Positions 16,015-24,366 of a stretch of 64,000 nucleotides of DNA are shown here, piece by piece. The notes beneath the pieces are model-generated. The model was not told the origin of the DNA and did not search any database. It was given only the letters and a program-made list of their open reading frames with translations. Every line of letters begins with the position of its first letter. The first letter of the stretch is position 1. The translations under genes and the position numbers were made by a program. The DNA is taken from contig NZ_JAIQZJ010000009.1 in the NCBI RefSeq assembly GCF_020073815.1, positions 62,001 to 126,000 on the forward strand, given 5' to 3'. This DNA comes from Nocardioides mangrovi. GTDB lineage: Bacteria > Actinomycetota > Actinomycetes > Propionibacteriales > Nocardioidaceae.

Positions 16015-16152
16015 ATGACCGATCCGAGGTTCCGGCAGCTGCCCGAGCCGGTGCGGCTCGAGGACACCGTCGTGAGCGTCGACCCCGAGCCCCCGCTGGA
16101 TCCCGAGGGTGGCCGCGACACCGACACGGAGTTCGTCCTCCGCTACAACTGA
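16015..16152 (+). CDS. Small acidic protein, 45 residues, unknown function
   Basis: The product starts MTDPRFRQLPEPVRLEDTV and ends TDTEFVLRYN. It is proline- and aspartate-rich with no membrane segment or known domain. A strong GAGGAGGT ribosome-binding site lies about six bases ahead of the ATG, which is the main reason for calling it. Similar short MTDPRFRxLPEPV proteins are familiar in actinobacterial genomes. It diverges from the DGPF gene and converges on the acyl-CoA dehydrogenase operon. Confidence 0.65.
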   Translation: MTDPRFRQLPEPVRLEDTVVSVDPEPPLDPEGGRDTDTEFVLRYN

Positions 16153-16171
16153 GCGACCCGGGCCGCCGCGG

Positions 16172-17323
16172 TCACACGAAGGCGTTGACGCCGGTCTCGG
16201 CCCGGCCGATGAGCAGCTTCTGGATCTGGCTGGTGCCTTCGTAGAGGGTCATCACGCGCGCGTCGCGGAGGTACTTCTGGGCGGGGTACTCGTCAACGTA
16301 GCCGGCGCCGCCGTAGACCTGGATGGCGTTGTTGGCGGCCCGGACGGCGGCCTCGGACGCGAACAGCTTGGCCTTGGAGGCGGCGGTGCCGAAGGGCTCG
16401 CCGCGGTCGATCAGGTCGGCACAGCGCCAGACCAGGAGGCGGGCCGCGTCGGCGTCGACGGACATGTCGGAGATCAGCTCCTGGACGAGCTGGAAGCCCG
16501 CGAGCGGCTTGCCGAACTGCCGGCGCGACGTCGCGTAGGAGACCGACTCCTCCAGGCAGCCCTGGACGATGCCGACGCAGCCGGCGGCGACCGAGACGCG
16601 GCCCTTGTCGAGCGTGGTCATCGCGATCTTGAAGCCCTGGCCCTCGTCGCCGAGGCGCGCCGAGGCGGGCACCCGGACGTCCGAGAGGAAGAGCTCCGCG
16701 GTCGCCTGGCCCCGCAGGCCGAGCTTGCCCTTCACCTCGCGGGCCTCGAAGCCGGGGGTGTCGGTGGGGACCAGGAACGCCGTGACGCCGCGCGGGCCGT
16801 CGTCGCTGGTCCGGGCGAAGACGAGCGCGACCTTGGCCCAGGTGCCGTTGGTGATGAAGAGCTTCTGGCCGTTGAGGACGTAGTCGTCGCCGTCGCGGCG
16901 CGCTCGCGAGGTCAGGTTGCCCGCGTCGGAGCCGGTGTCGGGCTCCGTCAACCCGAAGCACCCGAGCACCGACCCGCTGGCGATCTGCGGGAGCCACTCC
17001 TGCTTCTGCTCCTCGGTGCCGAAGCCCAGCACCGACTTGCCGAAGAGGCCGTTGGAGACCGACACGATCCCGCGCAGCGCGGAGTCGGCGCGGCCGAGCT
17101 CCTCCATCCCGAGCACGTAGGTCAGGTAGTCGCCGCCCAGCCCGCCGTACTCCTCGGGGATGGTGAGGCCGAAGAAGCCGATCTCGGCCATCTTCGGCAC
17201 GATCTCGAGGTCGACCTGCTCGTCGCGGTCCCACTGGGTGCGGTGCGGCACCGCCTCGCGGTCCAGGAAGTCGCGGGCCAGGTCGCGGAACGCCTGCTGC
17301 TCGTCGTTGAGGGTCAGGTCCAT
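16172..17323 (-). CDS. Acyl-CoA dehydrogenase
   Basis: The 383-residue flavoprotein has all three acyl-CoA dehydrogenase domains: the N-terminal helical domain, the beta domain with GCFGLTEPDTGSDAGNLTSRA and FITNGTWAK, and the C-terminal domain with RRQFGKPLAGFQLVQ and the catalytic-Glu motif LYEGTSQIQ near the end. It oxidises an acyl-CoA to the enoyl-CoA and passes electrons to ETF. Length and motif resemble short-chain or branched-chain enzymes. It is the last gene of the seven-gene operon, starting three bases after the previous stop. Confidence 0.93.
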   Translation of the reverse strand: MDLTLNDEQQAFRDLARDFLDREAVPHRTQWDRDEQVDLEIVPKMAEIGFFGLTIPEEYGGLGGDYLTYVLGMEELGRADSALRGIVSVSNGLFGKSVLGFGTEEQKQEWLPQIASGSVLGCFGLTEPDTGSDAGNLTSRARRDGDDYVLNGQKLFITNGTWAKVALVFARTSDDGPRGVTAFLVPTDTPGFEAREVKGKLGLRGQATAELFLSDVRVPASARLGDEGQGFKIAMTTLDKGRVSVAAGCVGIVQGCLEESVSYATSRRQFGKPLAGFQLVQELISDMSVDADAARLLVWRCADLIDRGEPFGTAASKAKLFASEAAVRAANNAIQVYGGAGYVDEYPAQKYLRDARVMTLYEGTSQIQKLLIGRAETGVNAFV

Positions 17324-17326
17324 GGC

Positions 17327-18379
17327 TCAGACCCTAGGACCCGGCAGGTCCACGAGTGCGGCGAGTACGGCGCGGTGCGCCTCGGGCGACCCGAGCAGCA
17401 GCTCGTCGGACTTGGCCCTCTTGAGGTGCAGGTGCGCCGGGTGCTCCCAGGTCATGCCGAGGCCACCGTGCAGCTGCACGGCCTCCTCGGTCGCGTGCAC
17501 CGCGGTCTCCCCGCAGAAGGACGCCGCGACCGCCACCGCGAGCGGGGCGTCGGGGTCGTCGGCGGCGATCGTGGCGGCGGCGTAGCGGGCGGCCGCGTCG
17601 GCCTGCTCGACCTGGGCGTAGAGGTCGGCGAGCCGGTGCTTGAGCGCCTGGTAGCCGCCGACGACCCGGCCGAACTGCCGCCGCTCCTTGAGGTAGGCCA
17701 CCGTCGCCTCGAGCGCCCAGCGCGCGACGCCGACCTGCTCGGCGGCGAGCAGCCCGGCGCCGACCATCAGCCCGCGGTCGATGGCGGCCGAGGCGTCGGA
17801 GGAGAGCAGCACCCGCTCGGCGCCGTCGAGGTCGACGTCGGCGAGCGGGCGGGTCATGTCGAGCGACGGGACGACCGTCGCGGTCGCGCCGCGGACGGCG
17901 TAGAGGGCGTCGCCCTCGGGCACCAGCAGCACGTCGGCGGGTGCGCCCACGATCGTCGTCGCCGCCGGGCCGTGCCGGAGCGCGGTCGGGCGTACGGCGA
18001 CCGCGGCGGTCAGCTCGCCGGCGGCGAGGCCGGGCAGCACGGTCTCGTCGCCGAGGGCGACCAGCACGGTCGTCGCCACGACCGACGAAGTGAGGTAGGA
18101 CGAGGGCGCGGCCGCCCGGCCGAGCTCCTCGAGCACCGCGGCGGCCTCGACCGCTGTCGCCCCGGCGCCGCCCAGGTCCTCGGGCACGAGCAGGCCGGGC
18201 AGGCCGAGCTCGACGAAGGCCGACCAGAGGGGCGCGGTGACGTCGTCGGTGCCGTCGTAGAGGCCGTTGACCCGCTCGGCGGGGGCGTGCTTGTCGATCG
18301 CCTTGCGCACCGAGGCGCGCAGGTCGGTCTCGACGTCGTCGGCGAGCAGCCGGACGTCGGCAGGAGCGGTGGCGGTCAT
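17327..18379 (-). CDS. Acyl-CoA dehydrogenase, likely beta-type partner without catalytic Glu
   Basis: The 350-residue protein is an acyl-CoA dehydrogenase homologue that is shorter than its neighbours. It has RRQFGRVVGGYQALKHRLADLYAQVEQA and VQLHGGLGMTWEHPAHLHLKRAKSDELLLG, but the C-terminal region lacks the usual YEGTS/IEGGTS catalytic-Glu segment. Paired genes of this kind in mycobacteria (for example FadE28-FadE29) form alpha2beta2 enzymes for sterol or bulky acyl-CoA side chains. ATG 18379 overlaps the upstream stop by four bases, so co-translation with that gene is likely. The heteromer is inferred. Confidence 0.85.
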   Translation of the reverse strand: MTATAPADVRLLADDVETDLRASVRKAIDKHAPAERVNGLYDGTDDVTAPLWSAFVELGLPGLLVPEDLGGAGATAVEAAAVLEELGRAAAPSSYLTSSVVATTVLVALGDETVLPGLAAGELTAAVAVRPTALRHGPAATTIVGAPADVLLVPEGDALYAVRGATATVVPSLDMTRPLADVDLDGAERVLLSSDASAAIDRGLMVGAGLLAAEQVGVARWALEATVAYLKERRQFGRVVGGYQALKHRLADLYAQVEQADAAARYAAATIAADDPDAPLAVAVAASFCGETAVHATEEAVQLHGGLGMTWEHPAHLHLKRAKSDELLLGSPEAHRAVLAALVDLPGPRV

Positions 18380-19563
18380 CGAGGCAGGTCCTTCCAGGCC
18401 ACGTCCTTGTCGACGCGGTGCTCGGTGGGCAGGCCGAGGATCCGCTCGGCGACGACGTTGCGGAGGATCTCCGAGGTGCCGCCCTCGATCGAGTTGCCCT
18501 TGGCGCGCAGGTAGCGGTAGCCCGCGTCCCGGCCGGTGAAGTCGACGTGGGTCGGGCGGCGCATCTCCCAGCTCTCGTAGCGCAGCCCGTCGTCGGCGAG
18601 CACGTCGAGCTCGAGGCTCGAGAGCTCCTGGTTGATCCGGGCGAAGGAGAGCTTCATCGCCGAGCCCTCGGGGCCGGGTACGCCGGCGGCGAGCTTCTGC
18701 CGCAGCCGGTTGGCGGTGATCCGGGCGACCTCGGTGTCGACCCAGCCGCGCAGCAGTCGCTCGTGGGTCTCCGGGGTGCGGAGCCCGGGTCGCGAGCGCC
18801 AGGTCTCGGCGACCTTGCCGATCATCCCGAACTCGCGTGGGAAGGCGCCGCCACCGATCGCGACCCGCTCGCTGGAGAGCGTCGCGTTGGCGACCTTCCA
18901 GCCCTCGCCGACCTCGCCGAGACGGTCGGCGTCGGGGATCCGGACGTCGGTCAGGAAGACCTCGTTGAACTCCGCCTCGCCGGTGATCTGGCGCAGCGGC
19001 CGGACGTCGACGCCGGGGTCGTGCATGTCGACCACGAAGTAGGAGAGGCCGGCGTGCTTCGGCTGATCGGGGTCGGTGCGGGCGACCAGGATGGCGCGGT
19101 CGGCGATGTGGGCCGAGGAGGTCCACACCTTCTGGCCGTTGACGATCCAGGTGTCGCCGTCGAGCACCGCGCGGGTGGCGAGGCCTGCGAGGTCGGAGCC
19201 GGCGCCCGGCTCGGAGAAGAGCTGGCACCAGACCTCCTCGCCGCACCAGAGCGGCCGCAGGTAGCGCTGCTTCTGCTCGTCGGTGCCGAAGGCGAGGATC
19301 GTGGGCGCGGCCATGCCGAGGCCGATGCCGTTGCGGCGCGGGTCGTTGTCCGGCGCACCGGCGCGGTAGAGCGCCTTCTCGACGACCGGCTGCATCGAGC
19401 GCGGCAGCCCGAGACCGCCCAGGCCCTCGGGGAAGTGCACCCACGCCAGGCCGGCGTCGAAGCGCGCGTGCAGGAAGTCGAGCCGGTCCGTGGTCTCGGG
19501 CGGGTACGCCGCGAGCAGCTCCTCGACCCGCCGCGCCAGCGCCTTCTCGTCCAGGTCAGGCAT
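18376..19563 (-). CDS. Acyl-CoA dehydrogenase, likely alpha-type catalytic partner
   Basis: The 395-residue product has the beta-domain signature LFSEPGAGSDLAGLATRA, the VWTSSAHIADRAILVARTD strand, and the C-terminal GNSIEGGTSEILRNVVAERILGLP that carries the catalytic Glu. It belongs to the actinobacterial FadE group found in heteromeric acyl-CoA dehydrogenases. It overlaps the preceding gene by eight bases and the next by four, so the three dehydrogenases are tightly coupled. The substrate may be a branched or cyclic acyl-CoA, judged only from the family. Confidence 0.9.
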   Translation of the reverse strand: MPDLDEKALARRVEELLAAYPPETTDRLDFLHARFDAGLAWVHFPEGLGGLGLPRSMQPVVEKALYRAGAPDNDPRRNGIGLGMAAPTILAFGTDEQKQRYLRPLWCGEEVWCQLFSEPGAGSDLAGLATRAVLDGDTWIVNGQKVWTSSAHIADRAILVARTDPDQPKHAGLSYFVVDMHDPGVDVRPLRQITGEAEFNEVFLTDVRIPDADRLGEVGEGWKVANATLSSERVAIGGGAFPREFGMIGKVAETWRSRPGLRTPETHERLLRGWVDTEVARITANRLRQKLAAGVPGPEGSAMKLSFARINQELSSLELDVLADDGLRYESWEMRRPTHVDFTGRDAGYRYLRAKGNSIEGGTSEILRNVVAERILGLPTEHRVDKDVAWKDLPR

Positions 19564-20785
19564 CGGTGGTGTGCCTCGCGATCTCGTTCTTGGCCAGGGA
19601 GTTCTTGTGCACCTCGTCCGGCCCGTCGGCGAAGCGGAGCGTGCGGATCGCGGCGTACAGGTTGGCGAGCGGGAAGTCCTGCGAGAGCCCGCCCGCGCCG
19701 TGGGTCTGGATCGCCTTGTCGAGGATCCACTGCACGGTCTGCGGGGTCGCGATCTTGATCGCCTGGATCTCCGTGTGGGCGCCGCGGTTGCCGACGGTGT
19801 CCATCAGCCAGGCGGTCTTGAGCACCAGCAGCCGCAGCTGCTCGATGCGCACGCGGGACTCGGCGATCCAGTCACGGACCACGCCCTGGTTGGCGATCGG
19901 GCGGCCGAAGGCGACCCGCTCGGACGCGCGCTTGCACATCAGCTCGATGGCCAGCTCGGCCACGCCGATCGCGCGCATGCAGTGGTGGATGCGCCCCGGG
20001 CCCAGACGGGCCTGGGCGATCGCGAAGCCGTGGCCCTCCTCGCCGATCAGGTTGGTGGCGGGTACGCGGACGTCGGTGAAGCGCAGCTCGGCGTGGCCGC
20101 CGTGCTCGTGGTCGTCGTACCCGAAGACCTCCATGCCCCGGACGATCTCCAGGCCGGGGGTGTCGCGCGGGACCAGGATCATCGACTGCTGGCGGTGCCG
20201 CGACGCCGACGGGTCGGTCTTGCCCATCACGATGAGGATCTCCGCGTGCGGGTTCATCGCGCCGGTGATCCACCACTTGCGGCCGTTGAGCACGTAGGAG
20301 TCGCCGTCGCGCTCGATCCGGGTGGCGATGTTCGTCGCGTCGGAGGAGGCGACGTCCGGCTCGGTCATCGCGAACGCCGAGCGGATCTCCGCGCGCAGCA
20401 ACGGCTGCAGCCAGCGCTCCTGCTGCTCCGGAGTACCGAAGAGCGAGAGCACCTCCATGTTGCCGGTGTCGGGCGCCGCACAGTTGAGCGCGGCCGGCGC
20501 GAGGTGGCCGCTGCGGCCGGTGATCTCGGCGAGCGGGGCGTACTGGAGGTTGGTGAGGCCGGGGGAGTCGGCGTGCTCCTGGGGGAGGAAGAGGTTCCAG
20601 AGGCCCTGGTCCCGGGCCTCGGCCTGGAGCTCCTTGAGGACCGGTGTCGCCGACCACGCCCAGCGATCGTCGAGCTCGCCGAGCTGGTCGTGGAAGGTGG
20701 CCTCGGACGGCAGGATCCGCTCGGCCATGAAGGTCTCGAGCTGCTCGATCAGCCCGGAGGTCTTGTCGTCGTGTGCGAAGTGCAT
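19556..20785 (-). CDS. Acyl-CoA dehydrogenase, ACAD10/11-like
   Basis: The 409-residue flavoprotein has the long-chain ACAD10/11 pattern: HDQLGELDDRWAW near the start, AFAMTEPDVASSDATNIATRI in the beta domain, and the terminal RFADGPDEVHKNSLAKNE. In animals this domain is fused to an APH-like kinase in ACAD10 and ACAD11, which act on 4-hydroxyacyl-CoAs. Here the kinase is the separate gene immediately upstream, eight bases away. That pairing supports a 4-hydroxy or similar hydroxy-acyl catabolic role (inference). Confidence 0.9.
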   Translation of the reverse strand: MHFAHDDKTSGLIEQLETFMAERILPSEATFHDQLGELDDRWAWSATPVLKELQAEARDQGLWNLFLPQEHADSPGLTNLQYAPLAEITGRSGHLAPAALNCAAPDTGNMEVLSLFGTPEQQERWLQPLLRAEIRSAFAMTEPDVASSDATNIATRIERDGDSYVLNGRKWWITGAMNPHAEILIVMGKTDPSASRHRQQSMILVPRDTPGLEIVRGMEVFGYDDHEHGGHAELRFTDVRVPATNLIGEEGHGFAIAQARLGPGRIHHCMRAIGVAELAIELMCKRASERVAFGRPIANQGVVRDWIAESRVRIEQLRLLVLKTAWLMDTVGNRGAHTEIQAIKIATPQTVQWILDKAIQTHGAGGLSQDFPLANLYAAIRTLRFADGPDEVHKNSLAKNEIARHTTDA

Positions 20786-20793
20786 GGTGTGTC

Positions 20794-21840
20794 TCAGTCC
20801 TTTCCGAGGGCGTCGAGCCCGGCGGCGATGAGGGGGTCGAAGCCGGCGCCGATCTGGTCGAAGCCCTCCCCGACGGTCTTGCCCTGCTGGAAGCGGAAGT
20901 TGATGCCCTCGAGGATCACCGCGAGCTTGAAGTAGGCCAGCCCGAGGTGGAAGCCCATGTCGCCGAGGTCGCGGCCGACCGCCGCGGCGTACCGGCTCAG
21001 GAGCTCGTCGGTGCCGGGGTAGCCGGGGGCGGTGCTGACGTCGGAGACCAGGCCGGCCGAGGGCAGCGAGGCGAGGGTGTCGTAGACGAGCATCAGCGCG
21101 ACGTCGGTGCGGGTGTCACCGAGGGTCGCCATCTCCCAGTCGACGACGGCCTTGATCTGGTCGTCGGCGCCGGTGAGCACGTTGTCGAGCCGGTAGTCGC
21201 CGTGGACGATCCCGTCGTACCGACGTGCGTCGGCGTCGTCGCCGGCGGGCACGCGGGCGGTGAGCCGTCGGTGCAGCTCGTCGGCGTCGGGGTTCTCGCG
21301 GGTCTTCGATCCCTCCAGCTGCTGGCCCCAGCGCCGCACCTGGCGCTCGAGGAAGCCCTCGGCCCGCCCGAGCTCACCGAGGCCGACCGCCGCCGGGTCG
21401 ACCTGGTGGAGGGTCGCGAGCACGTCGACCAGCCGGCCGCCGATGGCGGCGGTGCGCTCGGGGCCGAGCGCCGCGAGCTGCTTCGCGCGGCGGTAGGCCG
21501 TGCCCTCGACCCGCTCCATCACGTAGAAGGGCGCGCCCAGCACGTCGGGGTCGTCGCAGTGCGCGTACGTCGTCGGCACGGGCACATCGGTCGGGACCAG
21601 GGCGCTCATCGCGGTGTACTCGCGGCCCATGTCGTGCGCGGTCGCCTGCACGTGGCCGAGCGGCGGACGCCGGACGATCCACCAGCGCTCCCCGTCGGTC
21701 ACCTCGTAGGTCAGGTTGGAGCGGCCGCCGGCGATCACCGACGCGCGCAGCTCGCCGCCGATCTCGCCGGGTCGCTCGGCGTCGTACCAGCGCCGGAAGA
21801 CGGCGAGGTCGAGCCCCGGGGTCTCGGACTGCTCGGTCAT
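20794..21840 (-). CDS. APH-like phosphotransferase (ACAD10/11 kinase homologue)
   Basis: The 348-residue protein has the aminoglycoside-phosphotransferase fold. SVIAGGRSNLTYEVTDG is the nucleotide loop, HGDYRLDN at 213-220 the catalytic loop and DWEMATLGD at 234-242 the metal-binding motif. Homologues next to acyl-CoA dehydrogenases, or fused to them, phosphorylate hydroxyacyl-CoAs rather than drugs. It overlaps the upstream SDR gene by four bases (ATGA). Antibiotic modification is unlikely given this context. Confidence 0.88.
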   Translation of the reverse strand: MTEQSETPGLDLAVFRRWYDAERPGEIGGELRASVIAGGRSNLTYEVTDGERWWIVRRPPLGHVQATAHDMGREYTAMSALVPTDVPVPTTYAHCDDPDVLGAPFYVMERVEGTAYRRAKQLAALGPERTAAIGGRLVDVLATLHQVDPAAVGLGELGRAEGFLERQVRRWGQQLEGSKTRENPDADELHRRLTARVPAGDDADARRYDGIVHGDYRLDNVLTGADDQIKAVVDWEMATLGDTRTDVALMLVYDTLASLPSAGLVSDVSTAPGYPGTDELLSRYAAAVGRDLGDMGFHLGLAYFKLAVILEGINFRFQQGKTVGEGFDQIGAGFDPLIAAGLDALGKD

Positions 21841-22646
21841 GCCAGGCCTCCTGCCTCGTCGACCTTCTGCTGCAGCCGGCGCATGCCGCCGAGCCACCGG
21901 TCGGTGTCGGCCGCGCGCGCGGCGTAGTAACCGGCCACCTCGGGGTGGGGGAGGACCAGGAAGCGGCCCTCCTCGATCGCCGCGACCGCGGCGTCGGCGA
22001 CCTCCTCGGGCTCGAGCGCGGAGTCGCGGGAGAGCAGCTCCTGCAGGGGTCCTGCGTCCTCGAGCATCTTCGTGCGCACGCCCTGCGGGCAGATCGCGTG
22101 GACGTCGATGCCGCGGGCGCCGTACGTCACCGACAGCCACTCGGCGAAGCCGACGGCGGCGTGCTTGGTGACGGAGTAGGGCGCGCTGCCGATCATCGTC
22201 AGCAGGCCGGCCGCCGACGCGGTGACGACGAACCGGCCGCCCTGCCCGTCCTCGAGCCAGCGCGGCACGATGGTCCGCGCCGCGCGGACGTGGGCCATCA
22301 CGTTCACGTCGACGATGCGGTCCCAGACGTCGTCGGGGGTCTGCAGGCTGTCGACGCCGCCCGCGCCGTCGATGCCCGCGTTGGCGAAGAAGACGTCGAT
22401 CCGGCCGAGTGTCTCCGTGGCCGCGTCGACGAGTGCCACGACCCCGTCGGCGGAGGCCGCGTCGCCCGGGTGCGCCGTACCGCCGATCTCGGCCGCGACA
22501 GCTGCCGCGTTGTCGGCGTCGAGGTCGTTGACGACCACGCGCGCCCCCTCCGCGGCGGCCTTCAGGGCGAGGGCGCGGCCGATGCCGCGGCCGGCGCCGG
22601 TGACGACGACGCCCTTGCCGCTGAGCTTGTCCTGGGGCGCGCCCAT
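21837..22646 (-). CDS. Short-chain dehydrogenase/reductase
   Basis: The 269-residue classical SDR has TGAGRGIG at 16-23, FFANAGIDG for the central NAG motif, and the Ser...YSVTK catalytic pair near 156-160. It likely oxidises or reduces a hydroxyacyl or keto intermediate of the operon's pathway with NAD(P). It starts as the upstream SDR stops (TGATG) and overlaps the kinase gene by four bases. The C-terminal tail RWLGGMRRLQQKVDEAGGLA is longer than usual. Confidence 0.9.
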   Translation of the reverse strand: MGAPQDKLSGKGVVVTGAGRGIGRALALKAAAEGARVVVNDLDADNAAAVAAEIGGTAHPGDAASADGVVALVDAATETLGRIDVFFANAGIDGAGGVDSLQTPDDVWDRIVDVNVMAHVRAARTIVPRWLEDGQGGRFVVTASAAGLLTMIGSAPYSVTKHAAVGFAEWLSVTYGARGIDVHAICPQGVRTKMLEDAGPLQELLSRDSALEPEEVADAAVAAIEEGRFLVLPHPEVAGYYAARAADTDRWLGGMRRLQQKVDEAGGLA

Positions 22647-23395
22647 CAGTGGCTCGCCAGGTCCACGCCGCCGTCGATGACCAGCGTCTGTCCGGTCACC
22701 CACGAGGCGTCGTCGGAGAGCAGGTAGGCGACCGCGCCGGCGACGTCGGCGGGGACGCCGAGCCGCTTGAGCGGGTACGCCGCGGCGACCTCCTCCTCGC
22801 GGCCCTCGAAGAGCAGCGAGGCGAAGTCGGTCTTGACCACGGCCGGGGCGACCGCGTTGACCCGGATGGTCGGGCCGAGCTCGGCGGCCAGCGACTCCGT
22901 GAGGCTGATCAGCATCGCCTTGGACGCGCCGTACATCGCGATGCCGGGCGCCGACCGCACGCCGGAGAGCGAGGAGATGTTGACGACGGCCCCACCGTGC
23001 TCGCCCATCCAGGCCGCGTGGGCGGCCTGCAGCCAGGCGAGCGGGCCGAGCGCGTTGACCTCGACGGTCTTGCGGGCGGCGCCGAGGTCGGTGGCGATCA
23101 GCGGGCCGGCGACCGGGTTGATGCCGGCGTTGTTGACCAGGAGGTCGAGGCTGCCGAACGCCTCGACGGTCCGTCGTACGGCGTCGGCGCGGTGCTCGGG
23201 GTCGTCGGCCTTGCCGGCCACGGCGATCGCGTGCTCGGGCCCGCCGAGGGCGGCGACCGCCTCCTCGAGTGCCTCGGGCTTGCGCGCGGTCACGCAGACC
23301 TTGGCCCCCTCGTCGACGAGGCGCTGAGCGATGCCCAGGCCGATCCCGCGGCTGGCTCCGGTCACGAGCGCGACCTTGCCGGCGAGTCCCTTCAC
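22646..23395 (-). CDS. Short-chain dehydrogenase/reductase, FabG-like
   Basis: The 249-residue protein is a classical SDR with TGASRGIG at 12-19, LVNNAGINPVAG, the catalytic Ser and YGASK, and ends TGQTLVIDGGVDLASH as in 3-oxoacyl-ACP reductases and 3-hydroxyacyl-CoA dehydrogenases. GTG 23395 is chosen because AGGAGG sits a few bases upstream. It is the first gene of the operon and diverges from a TetR regulator with an operator-like palindrome between them. A beta-oxidation hydroxyacyl-CoA dehydrogenase role is plausible. Confidence 0.9.
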   Translation of the reverse strand: MKGLAGKVALVTGASRGIGLGIAQRLVDEGAKVCVTARKPEALEEAVAALGGPEHAIAVAGKADDPEHRADAVRRTVEAFGSLDLLVNNAGINPVAGPLIATDLGAARKTVEVNALGPLAWLQAAHAAWMGEHGGAVVNISSLSGVRSAPGIAMYGASKAMLISLTESLAAELGPTIRVNAVAPAVVKTDFASLLFEGREEEVAAAYPLKRLGVPADVAGAVAYLLSDDASWVTGQTLVIDGGVDLASH

Positions 23396-23428
23396 GCGTG
23401 CCTCCTGCGTTGCTGCTTGCTGACTGAC

Positions 23429-23442
23429 TAAGCGCTTGCTTA
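23429..23442. promoter_or_regulatory. Putative operator for the divergent TetR regulator
   Basis: TAAGC and GCTTA are inverted around GCTT, in the stretch ACTAAGCGCTTGCTTAC. It lies between the operon's first gene and the TetR gene, overlapping the likely promoters. The AAGC-GCTT style is common for TetR repressors of acyl-CoA pathways. Only one site is evident. Confidence 0.6.
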
Positions 23443-23453
23443 CCATGCTCCCG

Positions 23454-24041
23454 ATGAGTGCGTCCACCCCTCAGGAGCCCGACGCCCGGACCAGGCTGGC
23501 CCGGGCGGCGATCGACGCGTTCGCGACCCGGGGCTTCCACGGCACCACCACCCGGGACATCTCGACCGCGGCCGGGATGAGCCCCGCGGCGCTCTACGTG
23601 CACCACCGCTCCAAGGAGGAGCTGCTCTTCGGGCTCGCCCACACCGGCCACGCCCGGGTGCTCGAGCTGGTCCGCGCGTCGGTCGCGCGGTCGGACGACC
23701 CGGTCACCCAGCTCGGCGACCTCGTCGAGGACTTCGTCCGCGACCACGCCGTCGCCCACACGGGCGCCCGGGTGATCAACTACGAGCTCGCCGCCCTCAG
23801 CGAGGAGCACCGCGCCGACATCCTCGCGATCCGGCACGACATCGACCTCGTCGTCCGCGACGTCGTCGACCGGGGCGTCGCGTCCGGTGCGTTCGCCACT
23901 CCGGACGCGCACATGACCTCGCTCGCCCTGCTCTCCCTCGGCATCGACGTCGCCCGCTGGTACCGCGACGACGGCCGCTGGACCCCCGACGAGGTCGCCG
24001 CCCACTACCGGCTGCTCGCTCTGCGGATGGTTGGGGCGTAG
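23454..24041 (+). CDS. TetR-family regulator of the acyl-CoA operon
   Basis: The 195-residue product has the TetR helix-turn-helix (LARAAIDAFATRGFHGTTTRDISTAAGMSPAALYVHHRSKEELL, about 15-57) and a helical ligand domain of the TetR_C type. It is transcribed away from the seven-gene operon and probably represses it until an acyl-CoA ligand binds, as for KstR- and FadR-type TetR proteins. ATG 23454 is used; ATG 23445 and TTG 23436 are alternatives. No clear ribosome-binding site is visible, so the transcript may be leaderless. Confidence 0.88.
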   Translation: MSASTPQEPDARTRLARAAIDAFATRGFHGTTTRDISTAAGMSPAALYVHHRSKEELLFGLAHTGHARVLELVRASVARSDDPVTQLGDLVEDFVRDHAVAHTGARVINYELAALSEEHRADILAIRHDIDLVVRDVVDRGVASGAFATPDAHMTSLALLSLGIDVARWYRDDGRWTPDEVAAHYRLLALRMVGA

Positions 24042-24055
24042 TCAGGCTCGGGACG

Positions 24056-24337
24056 TCACCGGTCGTCCCGGTTCTCTCCCCATCCGAACCGGCTTTCGGC
24101 CACGAAGTCGACCAGGTGCGAGCGCAGGTTCTCGCTCCACTCCTCGACGCTCATGCCTGCCACGCTCCCCTGGACAACCAGGTAGGTGAAGGTCTCACCC
24201 CGAGCGGTCAGGGAGAGCGCGACCGAGCCTTCGAGCTCGTCGGTGACGCTCAGCTCGAGCGCGGAGACCTCGCCGGCCCTGAACACGGCGCTGACGGCCG
24301 GCGCCACGACCTGGCTGGCGACGTCGACGATCTCCAT
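24056..24337 (-). CDS. Hypothetical protein, 93 residues
   Basis: The product runs MEIVDVASQVVAPAVSAV to SRFGWGENRDDR. It is predicted alpha/beta with no signal peptide, membrane segment or motif that I recognise. It lies between the convergent TetR gene and the frameshifted HNH gene on the same strand as the latter. Codon use looks normal for the region. An upstream GTG would add a few residues. Function unknown. Confidence 0.5.
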   Translation of the reverse strand: MEIVDVASQVVAPAVSAVFRAGEVSALELSVTDELEGSVALSLTARGETFTYLVVQGSVAGMSVEEWSENLRSHLVDFVAESRFGWGENRDDR

Positions 24338-24366
24338 CACGTGTCGCACGATAGACGACAGGCCCG

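Noticed and set aside
20794..21840. Aminoglycoside resistance phosphotransferase
   Set aside because: The APH fold is there, but it is embedded in an acyl-CoA dehydrogenase operon next to an ACAD10/11-like gene, which fits a hydroxyacyl-CoA kinase role better.
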